Positions 1 to 9,076 are shown, counted from the first letter of the stretch. The stretch: DNA of 54,261 bases from Bacteroidota bacterium (GCA_013285805.1 JABDGY010000009.1:1-54261), one strand, 5' to 3'. Program-made: numbers and translations. The notes: a model not told the origin generated them from the sequence alone.

Positions 1-740
1 TCGCCGAAAACAGTGTAATTATTATCCAGTTGCGGAGTGCCGCCTACTGTTGTATATGCCTTCCTTTCTTCAGGTGTAAAACTGAATTTGGGGGTTTTAT
101 CATAAATAGAGTCAATTTCTGGTTCTATAGTTTTGGTAAGGGCCTGAAGGCTGTCGATATTGCTTTGGTTTTGGTATTTAATGAACCTGGCTTTCAATTG
201 AGCATTTTTAGGTTCGCTGATAATCTTAGTGAATATTTGTTGTTTAATGCCAAAGTTTGCCCTCTGCTCCATAGTATCCATTTCCCCGCTTCTGAACACT
301 TTGCCCTGTACAATATAGAATTGGCAACCTGAAGATGCTTTTGTGGGATTAACGTTATCGCCCTGCCTTGCGGTAGCTATAACGCCCTTTTTATGAAACA
401 AACCGGGTACAAACTCGGCCGGAATAGTATACCCTGCGTCGCCATTGCCAAGCATAACTCCCGGTTTAGCGTTTTTTGAGTTAGGGTCGCCTCCTTGTAT
501 CATAAAACCCTGTATAACCCTGTGAAACAGCGTACTATCGTAAAATTTGTCTTTTACCAGCTTAATGAAATTATCTCGTGTTTTAGGGGTCTCATTATAT
601 AGTTTTACCACTATATCACCCATCGTTGTGTGTATTTTTACCTTAGTCTCCTTTTCGGCCGCCTGGCCTGCATTTCCTGCAGCCATTCCCATGGCCGAAA
701 AGCATAAAAACATTAAAATAGTGAGATTTTCTTTTATCAT
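1..740 (-). CDS. Peptidyl-prolyl cis-trans isomerase, cyclophilin type (3' end outside window)
   Basis: Catalyses proline cis-trans isomerisation during protein folding, probably in the periplasm. I translated the minus strand from ATG at 740. The protein opens with a signal peptide (MIKENLTILMFLCFSAMGMA) and then shows the cyclophilin core: the FHRVIQGFMIQGGDP block holding the catalytic Arg, and SSGCQFYIVQGK. After that block comes a helical, charged insertion of about 70 residues before GGTPQLDNNYTVFG, where the window cuts the gene about ten to thirty residues short of the usual end. Insertions at this place occur in Bacteroidota cyclophilins. The family call is firm; periplasmic location is inferred from the signal peptide. 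Confidence 0.93.
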   Translation of the reverse strand, partial: MIKENLTILMFLCFSAMGMAAGNAGQAAEKETKVKIHTTMGDIVVKLYNETPKTRDNFIKLVKDKFYDSTLFHRVIQGFMIQGGDPNSKNAKPGVMLGNGDAGYTIPAEFVPGLFHKKGVIATARQGDNVNPTKASSGCQFYIVQGKVFRSGEMDTMEQRANFGIKQQIFTKIISEPKNAQLKARFIKYQNQSNIDSLQALTKTIEPEIDSIYDKTPKFSFTPEERKAYTTVGGTPQLDNNYTVFG

Positions 741-795
741 TTCAAAAATTGTTTATTTTTGTATGATGTAAAGTTACATGATTTTTAATCTGCGC

Positions 796-1146
796 ATGAA
801 GAAAATAATTACACTTTGCTCTTTTTCGTTTACGGTAATGCTTTTTTTATTGTTTGGAGGAACCCAATCTTCCTGCAGTAAAAACACTACCTGCCAGGTT
901 AGTATACTTGTTACCGATACTGCCAATGTACCGGTTGCAGGTGCAAGTGTTAAGCTTTATGCTAATATTACGCCACCTGGCCAAGTGCAAGCCACAGGAA
1001 CTACCGATAATACAGGCCATGTACAATTTACATTTCAATTGCCTGCTATTTTTGATATACAGGCTACAAAGGGAACCAAAGTCGGGACAGGCCTTATTCA
1101 ATTACAGGTGGGTGGCACGGCAACACAAACGGTCATCATTAAGTAA
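796..1146 (+). CDS. Small secreted or lipid-anchored Ig-like/carboxypeptidase-regulatory-like protein
   Basis: About 116 residues. A hydrophobic signal (MKKIITLCSFSFTVMLFLLF) is followed by GGTQSSC, a possible but weak lipobox, so lipid anchoring is uncertain. The mature part resembles a single beta-sandwich of the CarboxypepD_reg/Ig-like type: VSILVTDTANVPVAGASVKLY, then TGTTDNTGHVQFTF, a typical pattern of surface-exposed Bacteroidota proteins. An ATG 18 bases upstream (778) is in frame, but the KK start at 796 gives a normal signal peptide. The gene overlaps the 3' end of the convergent SRPBCC gene by 8 bases. Function unknown. Confidence 0.75.
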   Translation: MKKIITLCSFSFTVMLFLLFGGTQSSCSKNTTCQVSILVTDTANVPVAGASVKLYANITPPGQVQATGTTDNTGHVQFTFQLPAIFDIQATKGTKVGTGLIQLQVGGTATQTVIIK

Positions 1147-1600
1147 TTTCCCTTTTTTCCAACGCATTTTTTAACTGACTGTTTCTTTCTTTAAGGAAGT
1201 TTTCCATATGCTTTCGCAGTATTATTTTATCGAATAACCTGCCCAGCAAGCCAAAAGGCGCTTCATAACAGAAATCATCTTCCATTACGGTTATATTGCC
1301 TTGCTGCCTGAAGGAATGGCGGTGCTTAAGGCTTTTAAAGGCTCCTTTAACCATTTCATCGGTAAAATAGCTTTCATATTCATATTCCGTAATGCGGGAA
1401 GTAAGGGATTGCCTTATCCCAAAATGCGTTGCGCGAAATGTAACTTCTTCATTCAACCCTATTAACCCTGATGTTCTACCTGCTATGGCTTCTTCTTTCG
1501 TCGATACCCCGGTTTGAATATGAAAATCTATGCTGCGGGCCAAATCGAAGCATTGCGCCAACGGAGCATTAATTTCTGTACTAAGTTTTATACGGGACAT
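1139..1600 (-). CDS. SRPBCC superfamily protein (START/Bet v1-like fold)
   Basis: A 153-residue cytosolic protein without signal peptide or membrane segment. The opening SRIKLSTEINAPLAQCFDLARSIDFH is the standard first strand and helix of SRPBCC ligand-binding proteins; the middle has the usual alternating strands (EEVTFRATHFGIRQSLTSRI) and FEDD/MEDDFCYEAPFG; the long C-terminal helix (LRKHMENFLKERNSQLKNAL) closes the cavity. Homologues are often annotated as cyclase/dehydrase or cell division inhibitor, but nothing here identifies a ligand. It lies 6 bases downstream of the large surface protein on the same strand, so the two may be cotranscribed. Confidence 0.8.
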   Translation of the reverse strand: MSRIKLSTEINAPLAQCFDLARSIDFHIQTGVSTKEEAIAGRTSGLIGLNEEVTFRATHFGIRQSLTSRITEYEYESYFTDEMVKGAFKSLKHRHSFRQQGNITVMEDDFCYEAPFGLLGRLFDKIILRKHMENFLKERNSQLKNALEKREIT

Positions 1601-1606
1601 AAAGGG

Positions 1607-3667
1607 TTACTTCAGCATCATTACTGTACCCTTGCGGTTAAAAAATTCTCCTTTGCTCGATGTATAAACAATATGATAAACGTAAACATCTTCTTCCACC
1701 AACCTGCCATGGAAGGTACCATCCCAACCCTGGGTTGTTTCCGTTGTTTCAAACAGCAATTGCCCCCAGCGGTCAAAAATCTGGAAATCGTAATTCTGAA
1801 GGCCGACAAACACCCCAACCGGTATAAAGACTTTATTTACCCCTTTAGGGTTAAACGCATTGGGTATATACATTATCGGGTCCTGGTAAGCGCATGCAAT
1901 GTTCGAAAGGCTTGTATCGACAAAAGCATAAGTACCATTTGCCCCTTCAACAGCTTGTATATAATAACAAAACAAGCCCTGCCCGGTTATTATGTTGCTT
2001 ATATTATCGGTCAATGAATCCTGGCCGGGGCCAACTGTTTTAATCAGCGAAAATGCCCCGTCATCTTCATTGCGGTATATGTTGTAATAACTAACTGCTC
2101 CCTGCCATTGCTGGTAATCGTTCCAGTTTAAAATGTTCTGGCCCGAGGCATTAGCCACAGCAGTAAGGTATATGGTCTGGCCTATATTGGTACTGTCAAT
2201 TATATAATTGCAACTATCCTTTGAAAAAATCTTATAGGTATAGCTTTGTATATTAGGATTGGCTGTGGGGTCAACAAAGCTGTAAAAAAGACCATTATTA
2301 GCGGTTATGTTCCCGATTGTGTCAAATATACCCATAGGGTTGGGTGCACGTTCCACAATATATTCTTTAACACCCGCACCGGTAGCTGAATATAAATAAA
2401 CCTGGTTCTGGGTCGAACTGGTATTAACTGTTGCCGACCTAAGGTAACTGAACTTAGGCGGAGGCGGAATGGTAACTGTATAACAAACTATATTTGAAGA
2501 AGATGTTATGAGATTATCGGTTGAGTCAACTGCACGCACAAAATAACAATAGGTACCCTGCTGGTTAATATTGGTCCGGGTAAAGGTTGTAACACCGGTT
2601 GGTGTTGTGCCTACTAACTGGTAAGTAGTAGATCCGTTGTATGAACAGTAAATATTATAATGCCCTACGTTATTATTGTTCGGAAGAAAGTGTATAAAAT
2701 TATTCCATGTAAGTGTATAGGTGTGCTCGCATAAATTGGCTACGCCCGTTAAAAAAATAGTATTCTGGGTACTATCCATGGGGCTTACATTCTTACAACT
2801 GTCCAAGGCCGCTATCCTTATCTGAACAATACCTGCACCCGGGTCGCCTTTTGTATAATTATACCATGTCGTATCTCTGCTGTGAATAGTATCAACCGCC
2901 TGCCAGTTGGTTCCGTTAAATATATATACAACATAGCCGGTATCATTTTTAGCATTGCTTGGGTACCATGAAATGCTGACATTATTACCCGGGCCGACAC
3001 TTACAGAGTCTAAATATACTGTCTGCGGGCTCCATAGTTCCTGGAACGAGCCACCTGCCCAGTTTGAAGATGACTGGCAACCCGAAGCGTCATTAGTTAC
3101 AATCTGGTAGTTAACCTTTGAAAGGTGGCAAAAGTTAATGGTGTCATTATAACTCAGGTTCTGGGTGGAATCGAGTAATGACCATTTAAAGTGGTATTCC
3201 CTGTATATTTTATACCAACCGTTAAACGAAGGTAGGTTAGGTGTATGCATAGCATTCCAGGTCAACTGCGCAACTCCACCTATGTTAGTGCATTTGAGAA
3301 ATATGCTTTCAAGAGTGTCTGTAGGTACAGTCAGATTTGAGGGTAATGTATCTGTCAATATGTAAAAGTAGACTGGCGAAATATTAGGATTCAATCCCGG
3401 AATTGTTACGGAAGTTTGTACAGGCGATGTAACGGTGGCACTGGTGGCCCATGGCCCGGTTATTTTATTTGTAGTGGTATAAATGTTATAAGAGCTGAAT
3501 GAAGCCGGAATATGCGGAGGCAATGCCCATGTAAGTGTTACATGTCCTGCTGAGTCAACGTTAATACAATGCAACTGTGGCGAGACTGTAGCCTGGGCGG
3601 ATAAGTCTATCGTCCCAAACACCAATGAGCATAGAAACAAAAATATTATGTGTTTTTGCTTAGTCAA
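1607..3667 (-). CDS. Secreted surface protein with Ig/FN3-like repeats and T9SS type B (CHU_C) sorting domain
   Basis: 686 residues. Signal peptide (TKQKHIIFLFLCSLVFGTID...SAQ) followed by about six fibronectin-III-like repeats, each with Y-x-I-Y strands (YNIYTTTNK, YKIYREYHF, YNIYRNEDD) and several paired cysteines. The last about 85 residues, from YIPNAFNPKGVNKVFIPVG through FDRWGQLLFET to VYVYHIVYTSSKGEFFNRKG, match the gliding-motility-associated C-terminal domain that targets proteins to type IX secretion. The start codon is TTG: no in-frame ATG precedes the signal peptide and the TTG places it correctly. Likely cell-surface adhesin or matrix protein; substrate unknown. Confidence 0.88.
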   Translation of the reverse strand: MTKQKHIIFLFLCSLVFGTIDLSAQATVSPQLHCINVDSAGHVTLTWALPPHIPASFSSYNIYTTTNKITGPWATSATVTSPVQTSVTIPGLNPNISPVYFYILTDTLPSNLTVPTDTLESIFLKCTNIGGVAQLTWNAMHTPNLPSFNGWYKIYREYHFKWSLLDSTQNLSYNDTINFCHLSKVNYQIVTNDASGCQSSSNWAGGSFQELWSPQTVYLDSVSVGPGNNVSISWYPSNAKNDTGYVVYIFNGTNWQAVDTIHSRDTTWYNYTKGDPGAGIVQIRIAALDSCKNVSPMDSTQNTIFLTGVANLCEHTYTLTWNNFIHFLPNNNNVGHYNIYCSYNGSTTYQLVGTTPTGVTTFTRTNINQQGTYCYFVRAVDSTDNLITSSSNIVCYTVTIPPPPKFSYLRSATVNTSSTQNQVYLYSATGAGVKEYIVERAPNPMGIFDTIGNITANNGLFYSFVDPTANPNIQSYTYKIFSKDSCNYIIDSTNIGQTIYLTAVANASGQNILNWNDYQQWQGAVSYYNIYRNEDDGAFSLIKTVGPGQDSLTDNISNIITGQGLFCYYIQAVEGANGTYAFVDTSLSNIACAYQDPIMYIPNAFNPKGVNKVFIPVGVFVGLQNYDFQIFDRWGQLLFETTETTQGWDGTFHGRLVEEDVYVYHIVYTSSKGEFFNRKGTVMMLK

Positions 3668-3687
3668 TAGTATAGTCTATAATCTTA

Positions 3688-3695
3688 CAAATTTA
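3688..3695 (-). promoter_or_regulatory. Candidate Bacteroidota -7 element (TAAATTTG) for the type B surface protein
   Basis: On the minus strand TAAATTTG fits the TAnnTTTG consensus described for Bacteroides and Flavobacterium promoters. It lies 20 bases upstream of the TTG start at 3667. No clear TTTG at -33 was seen, so this is a weak call. Confidence 0.4.
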
Positions 3696-3761
3696 ATTAA
3701 ATCTGCCATATTTACCCTATTCTGAACGGGAAAACTGCCTTAATATTGTTTGTTCTGTAAA

Positions 3762-4781
3762 TCAGCCTTTAAACTCCTTTACAGAGTCTATAAAACACTT
3801 AACATGGTCGGCAGGGGTATCCGGATAAACCCCGTGGCCCAGATTGGCTATATAATTACGTTTGCCAAAGGCTTTTAACATTGTATGAGTTGCCCTCCTT
3901 ATCGAGGCTATATCTGAGTACAAAACACAAGGGTCCATGTTACCTTGCAGAGTTTTACCATTATAAATATCCCTGGCTTCCAATGGGTTAACTGACCAAT
4001 CGAGCCCTACCACCCTGCAATTCAGTTTGGCCAGTTGCTCGTTGGCAAAATAGGCTCCTTTAGGGAAAACGGTAACGGGTGCAATCTTGCTTAACTCATC
4101 GCAAATCCGGGAGATATATTGTAATGAAAACTCCCAATAGGTGTCATACCCTAATATTCCACCCCAAGAATCGAATATCTGCACCAAATCGGCCCCGGCA
4201 TTTACCTGGTCTATTAGGTAATGTATGGTAGTTTCTGTTATCTTATTAAGCAGCTTATGTGCAATTTCAGGTTCACTGAAAATCATTTTCTTGGCAACAG
4301 AAAAAGTCTTTGAACCATGGCCCTCAACCATATAGGCGAATATTGTCCATGGGCTGCCGGCAAAACCTAATAAAGGTATCTTCCCTGCCAGTTCTCTTTT
4401 TGTAAGTTGTAACGCCTTAACTACATAATCCCAGTTCTCAGTACTTCCAATCCGCAGCGCATCAATATCCTTAGTTGTCTTTATGGTTTTTTCAAAATTA
4501 GGCCCTTTGCTTTCAATCATCTGGTAAGGCAGTCCCATAGCTTCGGGTATTACCAAAATGTCTGAGAAAATAATGGCAGCGTCGACACCCAATACATTCA
4601 CAGGTTCAAGAGTTACCTCGCAGGCCAGCTCGGGTGTTTTAACCAGTTCAGTAAAATCTTTTACCGATGCCCTTACCTTGCGGTAACCGGGCAAAATGCG
4701 CCCTGCCTGCCTCATAACCCATACCGGCACACGTTCTGTTTCTTCTCCCCTGGCTGCCCTTAGCAGCAAATCGTTTTGCAT
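3762..4781 (-). CDS. hemE: Uroporphyrinogen decarboxylase
   Basis: Removes the four acetate carboxyls of uroporphyrinogen III to give coproporphyrinogen III in haem synthesis; soluble, no cofactor. The 339 residues match the family length. The hallmark N-terminal block VPVWVMRQAGRILPGYR (about residues 18-35) carries the substrate-binding Arg residues; AAIIFSDILVIPEAMG holds the catalytic Asp; GFAGSPWTIFAYMVEGHGS, IFDSWGGILGY and the C-terminal NLGHGVYPDTPADHV are all present. It stands alone in haem terms; its neighbours are a surface protein downstream and divergent rsh upstream. Start is ATG at 4781. Confidence 0.97.
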   Translation of the reverse strand: MQNDLLLRAARGEETERVPVWVMRQAGRILPGYRKVRASVKDFTELVKTPELACEVTLEPVNVLGVDAAIIFSDILVIPEAMGLPYQMIESKGPNFEKTIKTTKDIDALRIGSTENWDYVVKALQLTKRELAGKIPLLGFAGSPWTIFAYMVEGHGSKTFSVAKKMIFSEPEIAHKLLNKITETTIHYLIDQVNAGADLVQIFDSWGGILGYDTYWEFSLQYISRICDELSKIAPVTVFPKGAYFANEQLAKLNCRVVGLDWSVNPLEARDIYNGKTLQGNMDPCVLYSDIASIRRATHTMLKAFGKRNYIANLGHGVYPDTPADHVKCFIDSVKEFKG

Positions 4782-4804
4782 AAATATTGCTCTATAAAGA
4801 GCGA

Positions 4805-4812
4805 CAAACTTA
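4805..4812 (-). promoter_or_regulatory. Candidate -7 element (TAAGTTTG) for hemE
   Basis: TAAGTTTG on the minus strand fits TAnnTTTG and lies 23 bases upstream of the hemE ATG. It is 23 bases from a similar element facing the other way for rsh, so the two promoters share the short divergent region. Confidence 0.45.
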
Positions 4813-4835
4813 TCTATTTTAAGCGGATAAAAGCG

Positions 4836-4843
4836 TAAATTTG
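4836..4843 (+). promoter_or_regulatory. Candidate -7 element (TAAATTTG) for rsh
   Basis: TAAATTTG on the plus strand fits TAnnTTTG, 32 bases before the rsh ATG at 4876. No obvious TTTG at -33. Confidence 0.45.
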
Positions 4844-4875
4844 CACACTCAAATTGATTACCCGTATTTAAGCCT

Positions 4876-7104
4876 ATGGAAGCGCCAGTAACAACAACGC
4901 CAGTTATTAATGTAGAGCAGGAAAAGAAAGAGATTCTGAACCGTTACCGGGGGCTTTTGCGCTCATCGCGCCGCAAGTTCGATGAAGATGACAAAAAGCT
5001 TATCCGCAAGGCGTTTAACGTAGCTGTTGAGGCTCATAAAGATGCCCGCCGCAAATCGGGCGAGCCTTATATATACCACCCCATTGCCGTTGCGCGTATT
5101 GTAGCTGAAGAAATTGGTTTGGGAGCAACTGCCATTGCTTGCGCATTGTTGCACGATGTAGTAGAAGACACCGATATTACCCTGAAGGATATTGAGGGAA
5201 TGTTTGGCAAAAAAGTGGCGTCTATTATCGACGGACTTACCAAAATATCTGGTGTGTTTGATGCATCATCTTCTTTGCAGGCTGAGAACTTCCGTAAAAT
5301 GTTACTTACCCTTGCGGAAGACGTAAGGGTTATACTTATAAAGCTTGCCGACCGCCTGCATAATATGCGCACGTTAGAGTCAATGGAAAGAACCAAGCAA
5401 TTGAAAATAGCTTCGGAGACACTTTATTTATATGCTCCACTGGCCCACCGACTTGGTTTGAATAATATTAAAACAGAGCTGGAAGATTTGGGTTTGAAAT
5501 ACACTGAGCCTGAAATTTACAATAACATAGACCAGAAATTAAAAGACACACAGGCTGAGCGTGCACGTTACATACATCGTTTTATTGTTCCCCTTCGCCA
5601 GGTGTTACTCGAACAAAAATTTAAGTTCAGAATATTCGGAAGGCCGAAATCGGTTTATTCTATCTGGAACAAGATTAAAAACAAAAATGTACCCTTTGAA
5701 GAGGTATATGACATTTTCGCTATCCGCATAATTATAGACTCTCCGCCTGAACAGGAAAAAGCTGATTGCTGGAGGGTATATTCCATAGTTACCGATTTTT
5801 ATTATCCTAACCCCGACAGGTTACGCGATTGGGTATCGACCCCGAAAGCCAATGGCTATGAGGCATTGCATACTACAGTAATGGGGCCTAATGGACAATG
5901 GGTAGAGGTGCAGGTACGCAGTGAACGAATGAACGAAGTGGCGGAAAAAGGGTATGCCGCTCACTGGAAATATAAGGCAGGTAGTCAACAGGGGCCTCCG
6001 GAAGATCCGTTGGAAGAATGGCTGAGAAAGATACGTGAATCGTTATCGAACCCTGATGGTAATGCACTCGACTTTATTGATGATTTTAAGCTTAATCTTT
6101 TTGCAGACGAAATATTTGTGTTCACCCCAAAAGGTGAAATGCGCTCGATGCCGGTAAATTCAACCGCGCTCGATTTTGCATTCGATGTGCATTCTGAAAT
6201 AGGCGCAAAATGTATTGGCGCGAAAGTGAACCATAAGCTTGTTCCCCTTAGTCATAAGCTAAACAGCGGCGACCAGGTTGAAATTCTTACTTCAAACAAA
6301 CAGGCCCCCAAGCAGGACTGGATGAACTTTGTGGTAACTGCCAAAGCCAAGTCGCGCATAAAGGAATTCTTAAAAGAAGAACGTACTAAACAGGTTGATG
6401 CCGGTAGAGTTGAACTGCTTAAAAAATTAAATCATAATAAGCTCGACCATAGCGAAGCCACCATTAAAAAGCTGGCTGCCTTTCTGAAACAATCTGATTT
6501 ATCGGAAATGTATTACCGTGTGTCTATGGGTAATATTACAAACAAGGAAATAAAAGACTTTGTTAAGGTAAAAGATACCATTATTGAAGGCCCCAAAGAG
6601 CCTACCAAAACACTTGAGCAACTTGTATCAAGTAAACGTGGCAAATCAGATTTTTTAGTTATCGGCGACAACCTCGATAACCTGGAATATAAGCTTTCGC
6701 CTTGCTGTAACCCTATTCCCGGCGATGACGTTTTCGGATTCATTACTATACACGAGGGTATTAAAATTCACCGGGTGAATTGCCCTAATGCAATTGAACT
6801 GATGTCGAACTACGCTTACCGTATTGTAAAAGCAAAATGGACCAGCCAGAAACTTATTTCGTTCCTTGCCGGTATTAAGGTAATTGGTATTGATAAGATT
6901 GGATTGGTGAATAGCATCACCCAGATTATATCTAACGAGCTGAACGTAAATATGCGTTACATAAGTTTCGATACCAACGATGGTACTTTTGAAGGTAACC
7001 TGATGGTTTTTGTGCATGATACCGCTCACCTTACTGCTTTAATGAAAAAGCTTGAAAAGGTTGATGGCGTTATTAAAGTAACAAGGGTAGATACTAATCA
7101 ATAA
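4876..7104 (+). CDS. rsh: Bifunctional (p)ppGpp synthetase/hydrolase (RelA/SpoT homologue)
   Basis: Makes and degrades the stringent-response alarmone. 742 residues, usual for long RSH proteins. The hydrolase HD domain is intact: YHPIAVARIVAEE (His about 68) and LLHDVVEDTD (His93-Asp94), with KLADRLHNMRTL further on. The synthetase domain follows with FRIFGRPKSVYSIWNKI and YDIFAIRIII (about 250-290) and NGYEALHTTV. Then come a TGS domain (about 410-470, IFVFTPKGEMRSMPVNSTALDF), a conserved-cysteine region (YKLSPCCNPIPGDDVFGF) and a C-terminal ACT domain. Both active sites look complete, so it is likely the main bifunctional enzyme. Divergent from hemE with candidate promoters between. Confidence 0.97.
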   Translation: MEAPVTTTPVINVEQEKKEILNRYRGLLRSSRRKFDEDDKKLIRKAFNVAVEAHKDARRKSGEPYIYHPIAVARIVAEEIGLGATAIACALLHDVVEDTDITLKDIEGMFGKKVASIIDGLTKISGVFDASSSLQAENFRKMLLTLAEDVRVILIKLADRLHNMRTLESMERTKQLKIASETLYLYAPLAHRLGLNNIKTELEDLGLKYTEPEIYNNIDQKLKDTQAERARYIHRFIVPLRQVLLEQKFKFRIFGRPKSVYSIWNKIKNKNVPFEEVYDIFAIRIIIDSPPEQEKADCWRVYSIVTDFYYPNPDRLRDWVSTPKANGYEALHTTVMGPNGQWVEVQVRSERMNEVAEKGYAAHWKYKAGSQQGPPEDPLEEWLRKIRESLSNPDGNALDFIDDFKLNLFADEIFVFTPKGEMRSMPVNSTALDFAFDVHSEIGAKCIGAKVNHKLVPLSHKLNSGDQVEILTSNKQAPKQDWMNFVVTAKAKSRIKEFLKEERTKQVDAGRVELLKKLNHNKLDHSEATIKKLAAFLKQSDLSEMYYRVSMGNITNKEIKDFVKVKDTIIEGPKEPTKTLEQLVSSKRGKSDFLVIGDNLDNLEYKLSPCCNPIPGDDVFGFITIHEGIKIHRVNCPNAIELMSNYAYRIVKAKWTSQKLISFLAGIKVIGIDKIGLVNSITQIISNELNVNMRYISFDTNDGTFEGNLMVFVHDTAHLTALMKKLEKVDGVIKVTRVDTNQ

Positions 7105-7120
7105 CAGCTACTGGCCATTG

Positions 7121-7136
7121 GCTATTAGCTAATAGC
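7121..7136. repeat. 16-bp perfect palindrome between convergent rsh and purS
   Basis: GCTATTAGCTAATAGC reads the same on both strands and sits in the 41-base gap between the convergent stop codons of rsh and purS. It could fold as a weak hairpin and serve both directions as a terminator, but it is AT-rich and no clear T-run follows on the plus strand; on the other strand an A/T-rich tail leads away. Function uncertain. Confidence 0.4.
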
Positions 7137-7145
7137 TTGCAAATT

Positions 7146-7397
7146 TTAATTTGCTTTAATCGTAAAGTGAAAGCTCTCCATAATAGGATTAGCCAACAGC
7201 TTTTTGCAGGCTTCTTCCACTTTCTGCTTTGCTGTTTCTTCCGAAGCAGCATCAACTTCAACGGTAATATGTTTTCCTACGCGAACATTATCGAGTTCGC
7301 CAAGGCCAATATTTTTGAGAACGCCCGATACGGCACGGCCCTGTGGGTCTAATAATGCTTTCAAGGGCATTACATCTATTTCAGCTACAAATTTCAT
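7146..7397 (-). CDS. purS: Phosphoribosylformylglycinamidine synthase subunit PurS
   Basis: Small structural subunit of the three-part FGAM synthase (PurL, PurQ, PurS) in purine synthesis; it bridges the glutaminase and the synthetase. 83 residues, the family length. Diagnostic stretches: KFVAEIDVMPLKALLDPQG, AVSGVLKNIGLGELDNVRVG, and the C-terminal ACKKLLANPIMESFHF. No purL or purQ lies in the window, so here the gene is separated from its partners. 18 bases downstream of trmB on the same strand. Confidence 0.93.
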   Translation of the reverse strand: MKFVAEIDVMPLKALLDPQGRAVSGVLKNIGLGELDNVRVGKHITVEVDAASEETAKQKVEEACKKLLANPIMESFHFTIKAN

Positions 7398-7415
7398 ATC
7401 TATATAATTGAGGTG

Positions 7416-8099
7416 CTAAATTACGAATTCCACGTAATGTATTTTCTTTCCCTCCTTTAAAAATTGTTTTTCGTAGTAGGTTTGTATTTCGGTAAGTAGT
7501 GCATAGCGCTCTGCGCCTAGTTTTTCGGCATCATTGTACACATCATCAGAATTGACTAATAAAGGGTATTTATGTTCCTCTACCTGTTCCATACAAAACT
7601 GGTAAAGTCCTTCATTATCTGTTTTCAGATGGACAATACATCCGGGTTTGGCAAGATTCCTGTATCGCTTTACAAACGATGCTGAAACCAATCTTTTCTC
7701 CGCCTTACCTTTACGCGGATACGGGTCAGAAAATGGAACCCATATTTCACTTACCTCATCTTTTCCAAAATATTGCTCTATAAAATCTATACGGTTACGC
7801 ACAAAAGCCACGTTACTCATTTTTTCTTCAAAAGCAGTTTTGGCTCCTCTCCACAACCTGGCGCCCTTTATATCCATGCCAATAAAATTCTTGTTAGGGA
7901 AACGGCGTGCAAGCCCTATGGTATATTCTCCTTTACCGCATCCTAATTCCAAAACAATAGGGTTATTGTTTTTAAAGTACTCCTCATGCCACTTACCTTT
8001 TAACGGAAAGTTTTTATCCTCCTCTAAATTACCGGTAGGCTGAAATACATTATTGAAAGTTGCTACCTCGGCAAACCGTGTCAGTTTATTGTGACCCAA
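7416..8099 (-). CDS. trmB: tRNA (guanine46-N7)-methyltransferase
   Basis: SAM-dependent methylation of G46 in the tRNA variable loop. 227 residues. The SAM site VLELGCGKGEYTIGLARRFP is clear, followed by FIGMDIKGARLWRGAKTA and the tRNA/catalytic block IWVPFSDPYPRKGKAEKRLV, with LKTDNEGLYQF near the end. The start codon is TTG at 8099: it gives MGHNKLTRFAEV, matching the conserved N-terminal pattern MG-x-x-KL-x-RF of Bacteroidota TrmB, and no better ATG is available. Probably cotranscribed with purS. Confidence 0.93.
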   Translation of the reverse strand: MGHNKLTRFAEVATFNNVFQPTGNLEEDKNFPLKGKWHEEYFKNNNPIVLELGCGKGEYTIGLARRFPNKNFIGMDIKGARLWRGAKTAFEEKMSNVAFVRNRIDFIEQYFGKDEVSEIWVPFSDPYPRKGKAEKRLVSASFVKRYRNLAKPGCIVHLKTDNEGLYQFCMEQVEEHKYPLLVNSDDVYNDAEKLGAERYALLTEIQTYYEKQFLKEGKKIHYVEFVI

Positions 8100-8146
8100 G
8101 ACTTATTTAAGATTTATGATTTTAGATTCATGATTTGATTAGCAAA

Positions 8147-9076
8147 TCACTTAATATGGTCGAGCATATCTTTGGTCATGGCGGCCAAATCGTATTGGTG
8201 CTTCCATCCCCAATGTTCGCGGGCAAAAGAATCGTCAATGCTCTGTGGCCAGCTATCGGCAATAGGTTGTCGATAGTCAGGTTTATAGGTAATGGTAAAT
8301 TCAGGAATATGCTTTTTTATTTCTGCTGCTATATCCTTGGGTGAAAAACTCATGCCCGCAAGATTATAGCTTGAACGTATCTTTACTTTATCAGATGGTA
8401 CCTGCATTAAACCAATGGTTGCACGCAAAGCATCGCTCATATACATCATGGGCAGGGTAGTATCCTCACTCAAAAAGCATTCATACTTCTTCTGCTTTCT
8501 TGCTTCATGAAAAATATGCACTGCATAATCGGTTGTGCCACCACCCGGTGCCGATTGCCATCCTATAAGGCCGGGATAACGTATGCTTCTTACATCAACC
8601 CCATACCTTTTATTATAGTATTCGCACCAACGCTCACCTGCCTGTTTGCTTATGCCATATACTGTGCTGGGTTCCATAATGGTGTATTGGGGGGTATTTT
8701 GCTTGGGCGTATTAGGGCCAAACACTGCAATAGAACTTGGCCAGAACATTTTGTCAATTACTTTATCTTTCATCAACTCCAGCACACTCAGCAGGCCCTC
8801 CATATTCAGCTTCCAGCCTTTCTCAGGGAATTGTTCTGCGGTTGCGGAAAGTAATGCAGCAAGATGATATACTTCTTTTACGTTGTGCTTTTTTATTATT
8901 TCTACCAGCCGTTTGGTATCCAGCACATCTAATGTTTCGAAATCGCATTTTACACCCTCATCCTTCCTTATATCCGACGCTACTATTTTATCGTTCCCGT
9001 ATATTTTACATAACTCCTGTACAAGCTCTTTGCCTATTTGTCCGCCGGCACCAATTACAAGTGTTTTTGTATCCAT
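8147..9076 (-). CDS. NAD-dependent epimerase/dehydratase family, L-threonine 3-dehydrogenase-like
   Basis: 309 residues. An extended short-chain dehydrogenase with the Rossmann start TLVIGAGGQIGKELVQEL, DFETLDVLD, and the catalytic YGISKQAGE (Tyr-x-x-x-Lys). The sequence order KMFWPSSIAVFGPNTPK, TVYGISK, RYPGLIGWQSAPGGGTTDYAVHIFHEA fits the GalE-like L-threonine dehydrogenases known from Bacteroidota, which oxidise threonine to 2-amino-3-ketobutyrate. I chose ATG at 9076 (MDTKTLVIGAGG) because a longer frame would put 45 non-homologous residues before the Rossmann fold; an AGAGG-like site precedes this ATG. The partner Kbl ligase is not in the window. Confidence 0.88.
   Translation of the reverse strand: MDTKTLVIGAGGQIGKELVQELCKIYGNDKIVASDIRKDEGVKCDFETLDVLDTKRLVEIIKKHNVKEVYHLAALLSATAEQFPEKGWKLNMEGLLSVLELMKDKVIDKMFWPSSIAVFGPNTPKQNTPQYTIMEPSTVYGISKQAGERWCEYYNKRYGVDVRSIRYPGLIGWQSAPGGGTTDYAVHIFHEARKQKKYECFLSEDTTLPMMYMSDALRATIGLMQVPSDKVKIRSSYNLAGMSFSPKDIAAEIKKHIPEFTITYKPDYRQPIADSWPQSIDDSFAREHWGWKHQYDLAAMTKDMLDHIK

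Noticed and set aside
1514-2017. 167-residue open frame on the plus strand
   Set aside because: Antisense to the SRPBCC gene end and the T9SS type B domain, which are strongly supported.
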